A DNA stretch of 13,931 nucleotides. Source: an uncultured Clostridia bacterium. Its GTDB lineage: Bacteria > Bacillota > Clostridia > Christensenellales > Borkfalkiaceae. The stretch is from assembly GCA_947627125.1 (NCBI GenBank), contig CANQUY010000035.1, forward strand, positions 1-13,931, read 5' to 3'. The translations under genes were made by a program, and so were the position numbers. Under the pieces are notes generated by a model, which ran no database searches, was not told the origin of the DNA, and worked only from the letters and a program-made list of their open reading frames with translations. Below are positions 1-7,478 of this stretch, piece by piece. Within the stretch, counting starts at the first letter, position 1, and each line of letters starts with the position of its first letter.

Positions 1-224
1 GGGAGCGCCGAAAAGGCAATGAGGAGCAAGATCGACAAGGCCATGTTCGCCTGCGCGGGAATGAGCAGTTCGAGGCCGTACGCGATGAGGAGCTCCCAGC
101 CGATCCAGGTGAGGCGGTAGAATCCGCGGATCCCGCCATAGATCATGGGAATGAGCGCCAATCCGCACACGCCGAGAATGACATACAGTGTGATATCCAC
201 ACCGCCGATCACGATACCATCCAT
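1..224 (-). CDS. CvpA-like integral membrane protein, partial (3' end outside window)
   Basis: Open minus-strand frame of 74 complete codons that starts with ATG at 224 and runs off the left edge without a stop. A strong ribosome site (AGGAGG at about 229-234) lies a few bases upstream and fixes the start. The visible protein begins MDGIVIGGVDITLYVILGVC and is very hydrophobic. It shows two likely membrane segments (about residues 10-30 and 40-56) and the start of a third, joined by a short basic GGIRGFYRL stretch. Segments joined by an RGF motif resemble the N-terminus of CvpA-family proteins, but this is an impression from sequence pattern only. The gene begins 39 bp after the glnS stop on the same strand and is probably co-transcribed with it. 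No function can be assigned with confidence. Confidence 0.7.
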   Translation of the reverse strand, partial: MDGIVIGGVDITLYVILGVCGLALIPMIYGGIRGFYRLTWIGWELLIAYGLELLIPAQANMALSILLLIAFSAL

Positions 225-263
225 ATTTCCTCCTTTCTCTGCCATGGGGCAGGAAAGTAATTT

Positions 264-1883
<1,620 letters not shown>

Positions 1884-1919
1884 AGTATCTCCGAATCTAT
1901 TTACAGTATTCCGTCTGTC

Positions 1920-1928
1920 ATTATATCA
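1920..1928 (-). promoter_or_regulatory. Extended -10 promoter for glnS
   Basis: The minus strand reads TGATATAAT, a perfect TATAAT with the TGn extension. It would start transcription near 1913, giving a leader of about 30 nt before the glnS ATG at 1883. No good -35 box sits at 16-18 nt upstream, as is allowed for extended -10 promoters. The short leader leaves no room for a T-box. Confidence 0.6.
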
Positions 1929-2002
1929 TATTTTTCACAATTTGCATAGTTTTTGAGCAGGGTTTTTTTGACAAATTTTTGTGGGTGAGAGCAACCCTCG
2001 CC

Positions 2003-2047
2003 CGCTCATCCTGCCCCGCCCGCTCATGTCCGTGCCCCCGCGCTCAT
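2003..2047. repeat. Degenerate short tandem copies of a CGCTCAT motif
   Basis: CGCTCAT occurs at 2003-2009, 2021-2027 and 2041-2047, spaced 18 and 20 bp apart in a C-rich background. The last copy is the outer end of element C at 2041-2080, so the array looks like repeated decay or slippage of that end. No coding potential is apparent. Confidence 0.5.
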
Positions 2048-2080
2048 CCTGAGCGCAGCGAAGGATCCCGTTGAACGCAC
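2041..2080 (-). repeat. Element C, copy 1 (inverted)
   Basis: Short hairpin-forming element read here on the minus strand. It contains GGATCCTTCGC, TCAGGAT and GAGCG, which recur at 4247-4290 and in related form at 10704-10752 and 12020-12064. ATCCT and AGGAT can pair around a TTCGCTGCGCTC-like loop. As in the other three copies, it sits about 15 bp outside a family A element, here copy A1. Confidence 0.65.
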
Positions 2081-2095
2081 GGCGGCCCATAGCGG

Positions 2096-2228
2096 CGTCA
2101 TGCTGAGAACGGGAGCACAACGCAGTCTACGGAAGTAGAACCGAAGCATCTCGCCGCAAAAAAACACCCCGCGAGATTCTTCGGGTTAGTCCCCGTTCTC
2201 TCATCCCACTCGCGTTCTCAGAATGACG
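2096..2228 (+). repeat. Family A palindromic repeat, copy A1 (133 bp)
   Basis: The outer arms CGTCATGCTGAGAACG (2096-2111) and CGTTCTCAGAATGACG (2213-2228) pair at 15 of 16 positions. The inner arms CCGAAGCATCTCGC (2141-2154) and GCGAGATTCTTCGG (2171-2184) pair at 13 of 14. Apart from an internal mismatch the whole element can fold into a long stem-loop. There is no believable ORF in it, and no obvious target-site duplication flanks it. Four other full copies occur in this window. Confidence 0.85.
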
Positions 2229-2258
2229 CGGGGCGGGGTCGGTCCCGTACTGCGGCGG

Positions 2259-2392
2259 CGTCATGCTGAGAACGGGAGCACAACGCAGTCCGCGGGAGCT
2301 GTACCGAAGCATCTCGCCGTATAGAAATCGTCCCGCGAGATTCTTCGGGTTAGTCCCCGTTCTCTCATCCCACTCGCGTTCTCAGAATGACG
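2259..2392 (+). repeat. Family A palindromic repeat, copy A2 (134 bp)
   Basis: Same orientation as A1 and only 30 bp after it, so the two form a near-tandem pair. The outer arms are identical to A1, and the right half (from GCGAGATTCTTCGGG to the end) is almost identical to A1. The left inner segment differs at several bases. This is the only full copy without a recognisable element C beside it. Confidence 0.85.
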
Positions 2393-2402
2393 CGGGGCGG
2401 AA

Positions 2403-2440
2403 TGAGCGGGCGGCGGGCATCTGTGCCCGCCGCCCGCTCA
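2403..2440. terminator. Perfect 17-bp GC hairpin with T/A-rich flank
   Basis: TGAGCGGGCGGCGGGCA (2403-2419) and its exact reverse complement (2424-2440) flank a TCTG loop. On the plus strand it is followed by ATTTTTAATTTTTAA, so it has the form of an intrinsic terminator. No gene feeds into it from the left on the plus strand. It may act as an insulator just upstream of the glyS promoter, or it may belong to the repeat array. Confidence 0.5.
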
Positions 2441-2480
2441 ATTTTTAATTTTTAATTTTAAATTTTTAATTTTCAATTTC
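2440..2480. repeat. AT-rich heptad array, copy 1
   Basis: Runs of the heptads AATTTTT, AATTTTA and AATTTTC end directly before the glyS -35 box. Near-identical arrays occur at 3962-3991 (opposite strand) and 8425-8459. The array may act as an A/T-rich upstream promoter element here, which is an inference from position. Confidence 0.6.
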
Positions 2481-2481
2481 C

Positions 2482-2510
2482 TTGACCGTTTGGAAAAATC
2501 CTTGTATAAT
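2482..2510 (+). promoter_or_regulatory. Promoter of glyS
   Basis: TTGACC (2482-2487) and TATAAT (2505-2510) are separated by exactly 17 nt, a near-consensus housekeeping promoter. Transcription would start near 2517, leaving a leader of about 25 nt. This rules out a T-box leader, often seen on synthetase genes of this phylum, and rules out any glyS start upstream of 2542. Confidence 0.85.
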
Positions 2511-2541
2511 ATATCCTGAACGAAATTTCACGAGGTGGTTT

Positions 2542-3918
2542 ATGGACAACAGCGCTGTCACAATGGAGAAATTGGTCGCGCTCTGCAAGGCGAGGGGCAT
2601 CATCTTCCCCGGGAGCGAGATCTACGGCGGTATGGGCAACACGTGGGACTACGGTCCCGTGGGCGTGGAGATCAAGAACAATATCAAGCGGGCGTGGTGG
2701 AAACGCTTCGTGCAGGAGAGCGAAAACTCCTACGGCGTGGACGCCGCCATTCTGATGAACTCCCGCGTTTGGGAGGCGAGCGGGCACACGACTTCCTTCT
2801 CCGACCCCAAGATGGACTGCAAGAAGTGCAAGACCCGTCACCGCGCCGATAATCTCATCGAGGCGCACTCCAAGGGAGCCGTCAATCCCGACCTCATGTC
2901 GAATGAGGAAATGGAACAGTACATTCAGGAACATCAGGTGCACTGCCCCGTCTGCGGCGGGTTCGACTGGACCCCCATCCGCACCTTCAACCTCATGTTT
3001 GAAACCTCGCGCGGGGTCACCGACGAGAGCCAGAACAAGATCTATCTCCGTCCCGAAACGGCGCAGGGGGAATTCGTGAACTTCCTCAACGTCCAGCGCA
3101 CGACGCGGGCGAAAGTCCCCTTCGGCATTGCGCAGATCGGCAAGGCCTTCCGCAACGAGATCACGCCCGGGAACTTCATCTTCCGCACCATTGAATTTGA
3201 GCAGATGGAGCACCAGTGGTTCTGCAAAGAGGGCACGGACGAGGAATATTACCAAGAATTCAAGCAGAAAGCTCTGCAGTTCCTTCTCGATTTGGGCTTC
3301 AAGGCGGAACACCTCCGCTTCCACGACCACGATAAGCTCGCCCACTACGCAAAGGAGGCATGCGATATCCAATATCTCTACCCCATGGGCTGGCAGGAAC
3401 TCAACGGCATCCACAACCGCACGGATTACGACCTCACGCGCCATCAGGAATACTCGGGCAAGAGTTTGCAGTATGTGGATCCCATGGACGGCTCGCGGTT
3501 CATTCCCTATGTCATCGAATACAGTATCGGGGCGGACCGCCTCATGCTCGCAGTGCTCTCCGAGGCATACGAGGAACAGAAACTCGACGACGGCGAAACG
3601 CGCAACGTTCTGCACTTCCACCCCGCGATTTCGGCATATAAGGCTGCGATTTTGCCGCTGCAGAAGAACCTCGCGCCCAAGGCGAGAGAGGTCTGGAACA
3701 ACCTGAAACGCAGGTTCCCCGTCATCTACGACGAAGCGGGCTCCATCGGCAAGCGGTACCGCCGTCAGGACGAGATCGGCACGCCGTACTGCATCACGAT
3801 CGACTTTGAAACGATGGAGAACGACACTGTGACCATCCGCGACCGCGACACGATGGAGCAGGTGCGGCTGGACGAGGAGGGCATCATCTCCTTCCTCACC
3901 GAAAAGATCGTTTTTTGA
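2542..3918 (+). CDS. glyS: Glycyl-tRNA synthetase, dimeric single-subunit type
   Basis: Class II synthetase that attaches glycine to tRNA-Gly in the cytoplasm. The start chosen is ATG 2542, 4 nt after GAGGTGG. The longer open frame from TTG 2482 would begin inside the -35 box. The protein is 458 residues, close to the staphylococcal enzyme. Motif 2 is at about residues 203-221 (FRNEITP, then IEFEQ), and motif 3 at about 330-339 (GADRLMLAVL). Two cysteine pairs, CKKC (93-96) and CPVC (135-138), fit the zinc-binding insertion known in this GlyRS family. The C-terminal part, from about 365, has the anticodon-binding fold pattern, including GKRYRRQDEIGTPYC. The gene stands alone between its own promoter and terminator. 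Confidence 0.97.
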   Translation: MDNSAVTMEKLVALCKARGIIFPGSEIYGGMGNTWDYGPVGVEIKNNIKRAWWKRFVQESENSYGVDAAILMNSRVWEASGHTTSFSDPKMDCKKCKTRHRADNLIEAHSKGAVNPDLMSNEEMEQYIQEHQVHCPVCGGFDWTPIRTFNLMFETSRGVTDESQNKIYLRPETAQGEFVNFLNVQRTTRAKVPFGIAQIGKAFRNEITPGNFIFRTIEFEQMEHQWFCKEGTDEEYYQEFKQKALQFLLDLGFKAEHLRFHDHDKLAHYAKEACDIQYLYPMGWQELNGIHNRTDYDLTRHQEYSGKSLQYVDPMDGSRFIPYVIEYSIGADRLMLAVLSEAYEEQKLDDGETRNVLHFHPAISAYKAAILPLQKNLAPKAREVWNNLKRRFPVIYDEAGSIGKRYRRQDEIGTPYCITIDFETMENDTVTIRDRDTMEQVRLDEEGIISFLTEKIVF

Positions 3919-3930
3919 CGCATATGTTGC

Positions 3931-3961
3931 AAAAACGGCAGTTTGTACTGCCGTTTTTTTT
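3931..3961 (+). terminator. Intrinsic terminator of glyS
   Basis: AAAAACGGCAG (3931-3941) pairs perfectly with CTGCCGTTTTT (3948-3958) around TTTGTA, and the T run continues to 3961. It begins 12 nt after the glyS stop. The A run at the left lets it work on the minus strand too. Confidence 0.93.
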
Positions 3962-3991
3962 AATTAAAAATTGAAAATTAAAAATTAAAAA
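3962..3991. repeat. AT-rich heptad array, copy 2 (opposite strand to copies 1 and 3)
   Basis: AATTAAAA, TTGAAAATT and AAAAATTAAAAATG make up the array, which is the reverse complement of the unit at 2440-2480 and 8425-8459. It sits between the glyS terminator and a family B repeat. Confidence 0.55.
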
Positions 3992-4002
3992 TGAAGGTTT
4001 CC

Positions 4003-4081
4003 TGCCCCCTCCCGAGGAGGTTCTGTCCATGCCCCCTCCCGAGGAGGGGGGTAGGGGGGTGGGTCCGCCCTCAAACGAAGT
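4003..4081 (+). repeat. Family B GC-rich hairpin repeat, copy B1
   Basis: The 18-base block TGCCCCCTCCCGAGGAGG occurs twice, at 4003-4020 and 4030-4047. CCCCCTCC (4032-4039) pairs with GGAGGGGG (4043-4050). It is followed by GTAGGGGGGTGGG and then CCGCCCTCAAACGAAGTC (4065-4082). The same tail occurs in B3, and in reverse orientation a related GACTT(C/T)GTTCGG in B2. Family A copy A3 follows 13 bp later. Confidence 0.75.
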
Positions 4082-4094
4082 CAATGCCCCGCGG

Positions 4095-4234
4095 CGTCAT
4101 GCTGAGAACGGGAGTACAACGCAGTCTACGGGGTTTCTACCGAAGCATCTCGCCGCATACTCTACGGACATTCGCCGCGAGATTCTTCGGGTTAGTTTCC
4201 ATCCTCTCGTCCTGCTCCGTTTCTCAGAATGACG
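4095..4234 (+). repeat. Family A palindromic repeat, copy A3 (140 bp)
   Basis: It has the CGTCATGCTGAGAACG left end, the CGAAGCATCTCGCCGC and GCGAGATTCTTCGGG inner arms, and the TTCTCAGAATGACG right end. It is slightly longer than A1 because the loop region (TACTCTACGGACATTC) is expanded. That loop resembles the GAATGTCCGTA loop of A4 and A5 read in reverse, so A3, A4 and A5 form one subgroup. Confidence 0.85.
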
Positions 4235-4246
4235 CGGCGGCACCTG

Positions 4247-4290
4247 CTCCGTTGGTTTTATGGGATCCTTCGCTGTGCTCAGGATGAGCG
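4247..4290 (+). repeat. Element C, copy 2
   Basis: Contains CTCCGTTGGTTTTATGGGA, then GATCCTTCGCTGTGCTCAGG and ATGAGCG. It lies 12 bp after A3. Two hairpins are possible: CC(C)GT with A(C/T)GGG, and ATCCT with AGGAT. Confidence 0.65.
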
Positions 4291-4292
4291 CG

Positions 4293-4327
4293 GGGGCAGG
4301 ATGCGCAGGGGCAGGATGCGCAGGGGC
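4293..4327. repeat. 15-bp tandem repeat, about 2.3 units
   Basis: GGGGCAGGATGCGCA occurs at 4293-4307 and 4308-4322, and a partial GGGGC follows. It is directly outside element C and may have grown from its GGATGAGCGC end. Confidence 0.75.
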
Positions 4328-4377
4328 GAAAAATTCAAAATTGTCATATACTTTTCTGACAAATCTGCCGTATTTCC

Positions 4378-4406
4378 TTGACGGAAACCAAATTATTGTC
4401 TATAAT
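4378..4406 (+). promoter_or_regulatory. Promoter of the glycosyltransferase gene
   Basis: TTGACG (4378-4383) and TATAAT (4401-4406) are separated by 17 nt. Transcription would start near 4413, giving a leader of about 25 nt. GGAG at 4429-4432 is the ribosome site for ATG 4438. Confidence 0.85.
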
Positions 4407-4437
4407 GAGTACATAGTATTAACCAAGCGGAGTTCGT

Positions 4438-5727
4438 ATGTCCCTTCCCGTCGCGATCACATTGTTCCTGTATATCGGCCTCTCGGCGCTGGCGATCTTG
4501 CTGTATATTCCAAAATTGATACAGTTCCGTTACGCCTTTCAGAAGCCGCCCTATAGGCGGGCCAATGTGCGGAGAAAAATCTCCGTCGTCATTCCCGCCC
4601 GCGGCGAAAGCGAGGTCATCGGGGACCTCTTCGCCTCCATCAAAAAACAGGACTACGACAGGGAATTTTTCGACGTCAACGTCATCGTGAAGGACCCCGC
4701 CGATCCCACGATCGAACTCGCGAAGGAGCTCGGCGCAGAGGTGTTCATTGTCCCCGAACAGACCTGCAAGGGGGACGCGCTCGACGGGTATTTTAAGGCC
4801 ATCAAGGAAAAAATCGCAACTTATGACGCGTTTGTCATTGTCGATGCCGACGCCGTCCTCGACAGATCGTACGTTTCAGAGCTCAATAACGCGCTCGAAC
4901 ACGACTACGATATCTACCTCACGCGGAAGTATGTAAAGAACTATCTCGGCGGGAAAAAGGCGCGGACGGTGTTCACCAACTGCTCCGCCCTCACCTGGCC
5001 GATCTTGGACGATTTGGGAAACAAGTACCGCATGCAGAAGGACATGCCCCTCAACATGTGCGGGCAGGGCATGATGGTGAGGAGATCCGTCATTGAACGG
5101 CTCGGCGGATGGCCGTACAGGACCCTCACCGAGGACTACGAACTCAAGCTCGACTCCCTCTTGAAGGGATTCCGCTCCATGTTCTATCCCTATGCCGTCA
5201 TCTATACGGAAGAGGCCCTTCACCATAAGGACAATTTTCACCGCCGCGTGCGCTGGCTCACGGGCTACTCGCAGTGCGATAAAAAGTACAAACAGCAGAT
5301 CACGGAACAGATCAGAAAGCGGGGCTCCTTTACCTCGGGGGAATGGGAATACTTCTTCGGCGTCGTGCCGCTCATTCTCTTCCTCGTCTTTTCGGTGGCG
5401 ACCGTGCTGACGGGCGTGGGGATCGCCTCGTGGTATGCCCTCACGGAGGGCCCGTGGTTCGAGGCGGTGATGTTCCTCATCGTGCTGCCGTTCGGAGTCA
5501 TGTATCTGCTCCTCCTCGGCTATAGCGTTCTCGCAATGCTCGCCTGCCCCGAAATGTTCAAGCCGCTCGGCTTTTGGGAGAAGGCGGGCACGGCGCTGTT
5601 CAACCCGTTCTATCTGCTCGAATACGTCCCCATCTACATTATCAGCCGCCGATATGCGCGCAAGAACATCGACGCAGGTTGGGAACAGACCGCCCGCGTC
5701 GGGTACGACAAGCCCCCCGAAGAGTGA
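4438..5727 (+). CDS. Membrane glycosyltransferase, GT2 family (processive type)
   Basis: A 429-residue inner-membrane enzyme that probably transfers sugars from nucleotide-sugar donors to a cell-envelope or exopolysaccharide acceptor. It has an N-terminal membrane helix (about 5-25) and a GT-A catalytic domain (about 47-280). This domain carries the start strand ISVVIPARGESEV (48-60), the metal-binding DAD (136-138), the TED catalytic-base motif (231-233) and RRVRW (269-273). The last matches the QxxRW-type motif of processive GT2 enzymes, with R in place of Q. Three further membrane segments follow (about 305-330, 342-368 and 386-403). It is a single-gene unit with its own promoter and terminator. 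The closest general match is the membrane GT2 group that includes poly-GlcNAc and cellulose synthases. The substrate cannot be told from sequence. Confidence 0.9.
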   Translation: MSLPVAITLFLYIGLSALAILLYIPKLIQFRYAFQKPPYRRANVRRKISVVIPARGESEVIGDLFASIKKQDYDREFFDVNVIVKDPADPTIELAKELGAEVFIVPEQTCKGDALDGYFKAIKEKIATYDAFVIVDADAVLDRSYVSELNNALEHDYDIYLTRKYVKNYLGGKKARTVFTNCSALTWPILDDLGNKYRMQKDMPLNMCGQGMMVRRSVIERLGGWPYRTLTEDYELKLDSLLKGFRSMFYPYAVIYTEEALHHKDNFHRRVRWLTGYSQCDKKYKQQITEQIRKRGSFTSGEWEYFFGVVPLILFLVFSVATVLTGVGIASWYALTEGPWFEAVMFLIVLPFGVMYLLLLGYSVLAMLACPEMFKPLGFWEKAGTALFNPFYLLEYVPIYIISRRYARKNIDAGWEQTARVGYDKPPEE

Positions 5728-5737
5728 TGAAAAACGC

Positions 5738-5766
5738 AAAAACCGTCACATATGTGACGGTTTTTT
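5738..5766. terminator. Bidirectional terminator between convergent genes
   Basis: A perfect palindrome (5738-5765) has an A run on the left, CCGTCACATATGTGACGG in the middle and a T run on the right. It begins 10 nt after the glycosyltransferase stop. On the minus strand it includes the last base of the Fic gene's TAA stop (5765-5767), so one hairpin ends both transcripts. Confidence 0.92.
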
Positions 5767-6616
5767 ATTCTTCCTCGTAATAATAGGAGTAATCGATCCC
5801 CTTCATAAAGATCTCTCTGCTGCCGATTTCGTCGGTGAGCGCACCCTCGATGAGCCGATAAATTTCCGACGCGTCGACGGGGCTCCTTTTCATGGCGTCA
5901 AGATAGATCCGCTTATCGATCTTGCTCCAATCGACGCATACCTGCAAGTTTTTTTTCAGAATGAGGTCGAGCCAAATGCGCGTGCTCCTGCCGTTGCCCT
6001 CCATGAACGGGTGGGCAATGTTCATTTCAACGTACTTTTGAACGATCTCCCCGAGCGTTGTTTCCGGCATCTTTTCAATGAGGGAAAGATTTTGCGGGAG
6101 AAACATTGCGGGGGCAAATGCGAACCCGCCCTTGGCAATATTCAGCCCGCGGATCTTCCCCGCAAAGTCATAGAGCCCGCCGAAAATATAGCCGTGGATT
6201 TGCTGTAACCCCCTTACGGTGCCGACTTCGATCTCGTCGATCATGCCGCTCTCAAAGAGTTCATACGCCTTTTGCTTGCTCTTTTCGTCAACGGTACTGC
6301 CCAGCCCCGACAGCCAACGGACAAAACTCTCCCTGTCCTTTGCGGGAATGAGCGCAACGACCGTATTGACCCCGCTAGCGTCTACCACATCCGTGAGGTA
6401 GGACTTTCCGTCCCGCGCCGTAAGTTTCAGTTGATTACAAATTGTAATCAACTGCGGGTTGCGCCGTTTCATCTGTGCCCAATAGACACGCGGATTTTTG
6501 CTCTTTGTGAGGGCTTCCGCGATATCGGCTGCGCAAAAATACCAGCTTTGTGTTTCGTCGTCCCACACCGCCCGCACGGGCACATCTTCAAAAAAGCGGA
6601 TCGAAGTCTTGATCAT
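5765..6616 (-). CDS. BRO-N / Fic-domain fusion protein, probable AMP transferase
   Basis: A 283-residue protein in two parts. Residues about 5-108 match the BRO/antirepressor N-terminal domain seen in phage and bacterial proteins (IRFFEDVPVRAVWDDE, SWYFCAADIAEALT, ICNQLKLTARDGKSYLTDV, FVRWLSGLGS). The rest is a Fic domain with the intact catalytic motif HPFMEGNGRSTR (202-213). The His is the catalytic base and the Asn-Gly-Arg part binds the ATP phosphates. Known Fic proteins mostly AMPylate a Tyr, Ser or Thr of a target protein. The C-terminus ends SYYYEEE, where close relatives carry SYYYEG, so the C-terminal (S/T)xxxE(G/N) inhibitory helix is present but altered at its last position. The start chosen is ATG 6616 behind AAAGGG. 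A TTG at 6631 is possible. The gene follows the acyltransferase by 11 bp and has lower GC than its neighbours. The target is unknown. Confidence 0.9.
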   Translation of the reverse strand: MIKTSIRFFEDVPVRAVWDDETQSWYFCAADIAEALTKSKNPRVYWAQMKRRNPQLITICNQLKLTARDGKSYLTDVVDASGVNTVVALIPAKDRESFVRWLSGLGSTVDEKSKQKAYELFESGMIDEIEVGTVRGLQQIHGYIFGGLYDFAGKIRGLNIAKGGFAFAPAMFLPQNLSLIEKMPETTLGEIVQKYVEMNIAHPFMEGNGRSTRIWLDLILKKNLQVCVDWSKIDKRIYLDAMKRSPVDASEIYRLIEGALTDEIGSREIFMKGIDYSYYYEEE

Positions 6617-6627
6617 GGCGTTCCCTT

Positions 6628-7422
6628 TCAATCCTCATATCGGAGCGGGATGCCGTAGGCGGATTCGTAGCAGTTCTTCCATTCCGTTTCGGCGCGGCGT
6701 TTCATGTCCTGCAGGCGTTCCCCCTTTTGAAGCGCCTCGTCGGCATAGATCGCAGGCAGAATGTGGATGCGCACCCGCTTCAAATGTCCCTTTTTGTTCC
6801 GCTTGAAGGTACAGAAAATGGGCAGAACGGGCACATGGAACTTGATGGCATAGTGAAAGGCTCCGTCCTTCATGGGGCGGGGCTTTTGATAGTTCGTCCA
6901 CATGACCTGCTCGGCATAGAAATTGACGATCTTCCCCCTCTTGAGCTGGCGTTCCATCTCGGCGAGAAGGTTCCGCGTCGCCTCCCGATCCTTGGAAAAT
7001 GGCCACATGCCGCCGTGGCGGATGATATGCCCCGCAAAGCCCGTCTTGTTGTTCCACGGGCCCATGGTGTGAAAGGTGCGGAAGTGCCCGAGGGCCGTGC
7101 GGACGAGGAGAGTATCGAGATAATTGAAGTGGTTGCAGACGGAGATGGCCCCCGACTTCCCTATCGCCTTTAAATTCTTCTTCCCCTTCACGCTGACGCC
7201 GCCGTAGGCGATCCAAAAGAGCGGACGGGTGAAGAGCTTTAAAACGGTCCTCCAAAATCCCGTGAGGAAGAGATCGAGCCCATGTTGGCGGTAGGCATAG
7301 TTCTTGTCGGGCATGACATAGTGTCCGAGGATGGGGATATACTGAAAGTCGAAACGGCGATGCCTTTCGAGCGTCGCCTGAATTCCGCGTATTTTTTCGT
7401 TCTTCGTCCTCTTTTTTGCCAC
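6628..7422 (-). CDS. PlsC-like acyltransferase (1-acylglycerol-3-phosphate acyltransferase family)
   Basis: A 264-residue protein of the glycerolipid acyltransferase superfamily, probably bound to the inner face of the membrane, moving an acyl group onto a lysophospholipid-like acceptor. The catalytic motif NHFNYLD (97-103) fits the NHx4D signature. The second conserved block reads NFYAEQ (167-172) where PlsC normally has FPEGT, so Glu is kept and Gly is replaced. A following PMKDGAFHYAIKFHVPVLPI matches the third block. A hydrophobic stretch lies at about 50-73. The start is GTG 7422, 4 nt after GGGGTGA. Longer starts are excluded because they fall in or upstream of the promoter at 7450-7478. 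The Fic gene follows 11 bp downstream in the same operon. Substrate assignment is uncertain because of the altered motif. Confidence 0.85.
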   Translation of the reverse strand: MAKKRTKNEKIRGIQATLERHRRFDFQYIPILGHYVMPDKNYAYRQHGLDLFLTGFWRTVLKLFTRPLFWIAYGGVSVKGKKNLKAIGKSGAISVCNHFNYLDTLLVRTALGHFRTFHTMGPWNNKTGFAGHIIRHGGMWPFSKDREATRNLLAEMERQLKRGKIVNFYAEQVMWTNYQKPRPMKDGAFHYAIKFHVPVLPIFCTFKRNKKGHLKRVRIHILPAIYADEALQKGERLQDMKRRAETEWKNCYESAYGIPLRYED

Positions 7423-7449
7423 AACGTCACCCCGTTCGGCTTTTTCTTT

Positions 7450-7478
7450 ATTGTATCCGAAACGGGGGGAATTGTCAA
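7450..7478 (-). promoter_or_regulatory. Promoter of the acyltransferase-Fic operon, overlapping the ssb stop
   Basis: On the minus strand TTGACA (7478-7473) and TACAAT (7455-7450) are separated by 17 nt. The TGA stop codon of ssb (7477-7475) lies inside the TTGACA box. Transcription would start near 7443, about 21 nt before the GTG start. Confidence 0.88.

Noticed and set aside
2096..2392. CRISPR array, suggested by two similar palindromic units 30 bp apart
   Set aside because: Units are about 134 bp with no short direct repeat and spacer pattern, and the same element occurs singly elsewhere.
1935..2448. Several short open frames (about 61 codons) in the repeat cluster
   Set aside because: They are translations of family A and C repeats, differ from copy to copy, and have no ribosome sites.
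2473..3621. Long minus-strand open frame (382 codons) opposite glyS
   Set aside because: It is the antisense shadow of a strongly supported glyS, has no ribosome site or domain, and its composition follows the glyS codons.
3991..4556. Open frames of about 98 codons before and into the glycosyltransferase gene
   Set aside because: They read through repeats B1 and A3 and the promoter at 4378-4406, so they cannot be genes under that promoter.
4876..5739. Minus-strand open frame (287 codons) opposite the glycosyltransferase
   Set aside because: Antisense shadow. The glycosyltransferase has promoter, ribosome site, motifs and terminator on the plus strand.
6629..6631. TTG 6631 as the start of the Fic gene
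   Set aside because: ATG 6616 has AAAGGG at suitable spacing. TTG would overlap the acyltransferase stop by a few bases. It remains a possible alternative.
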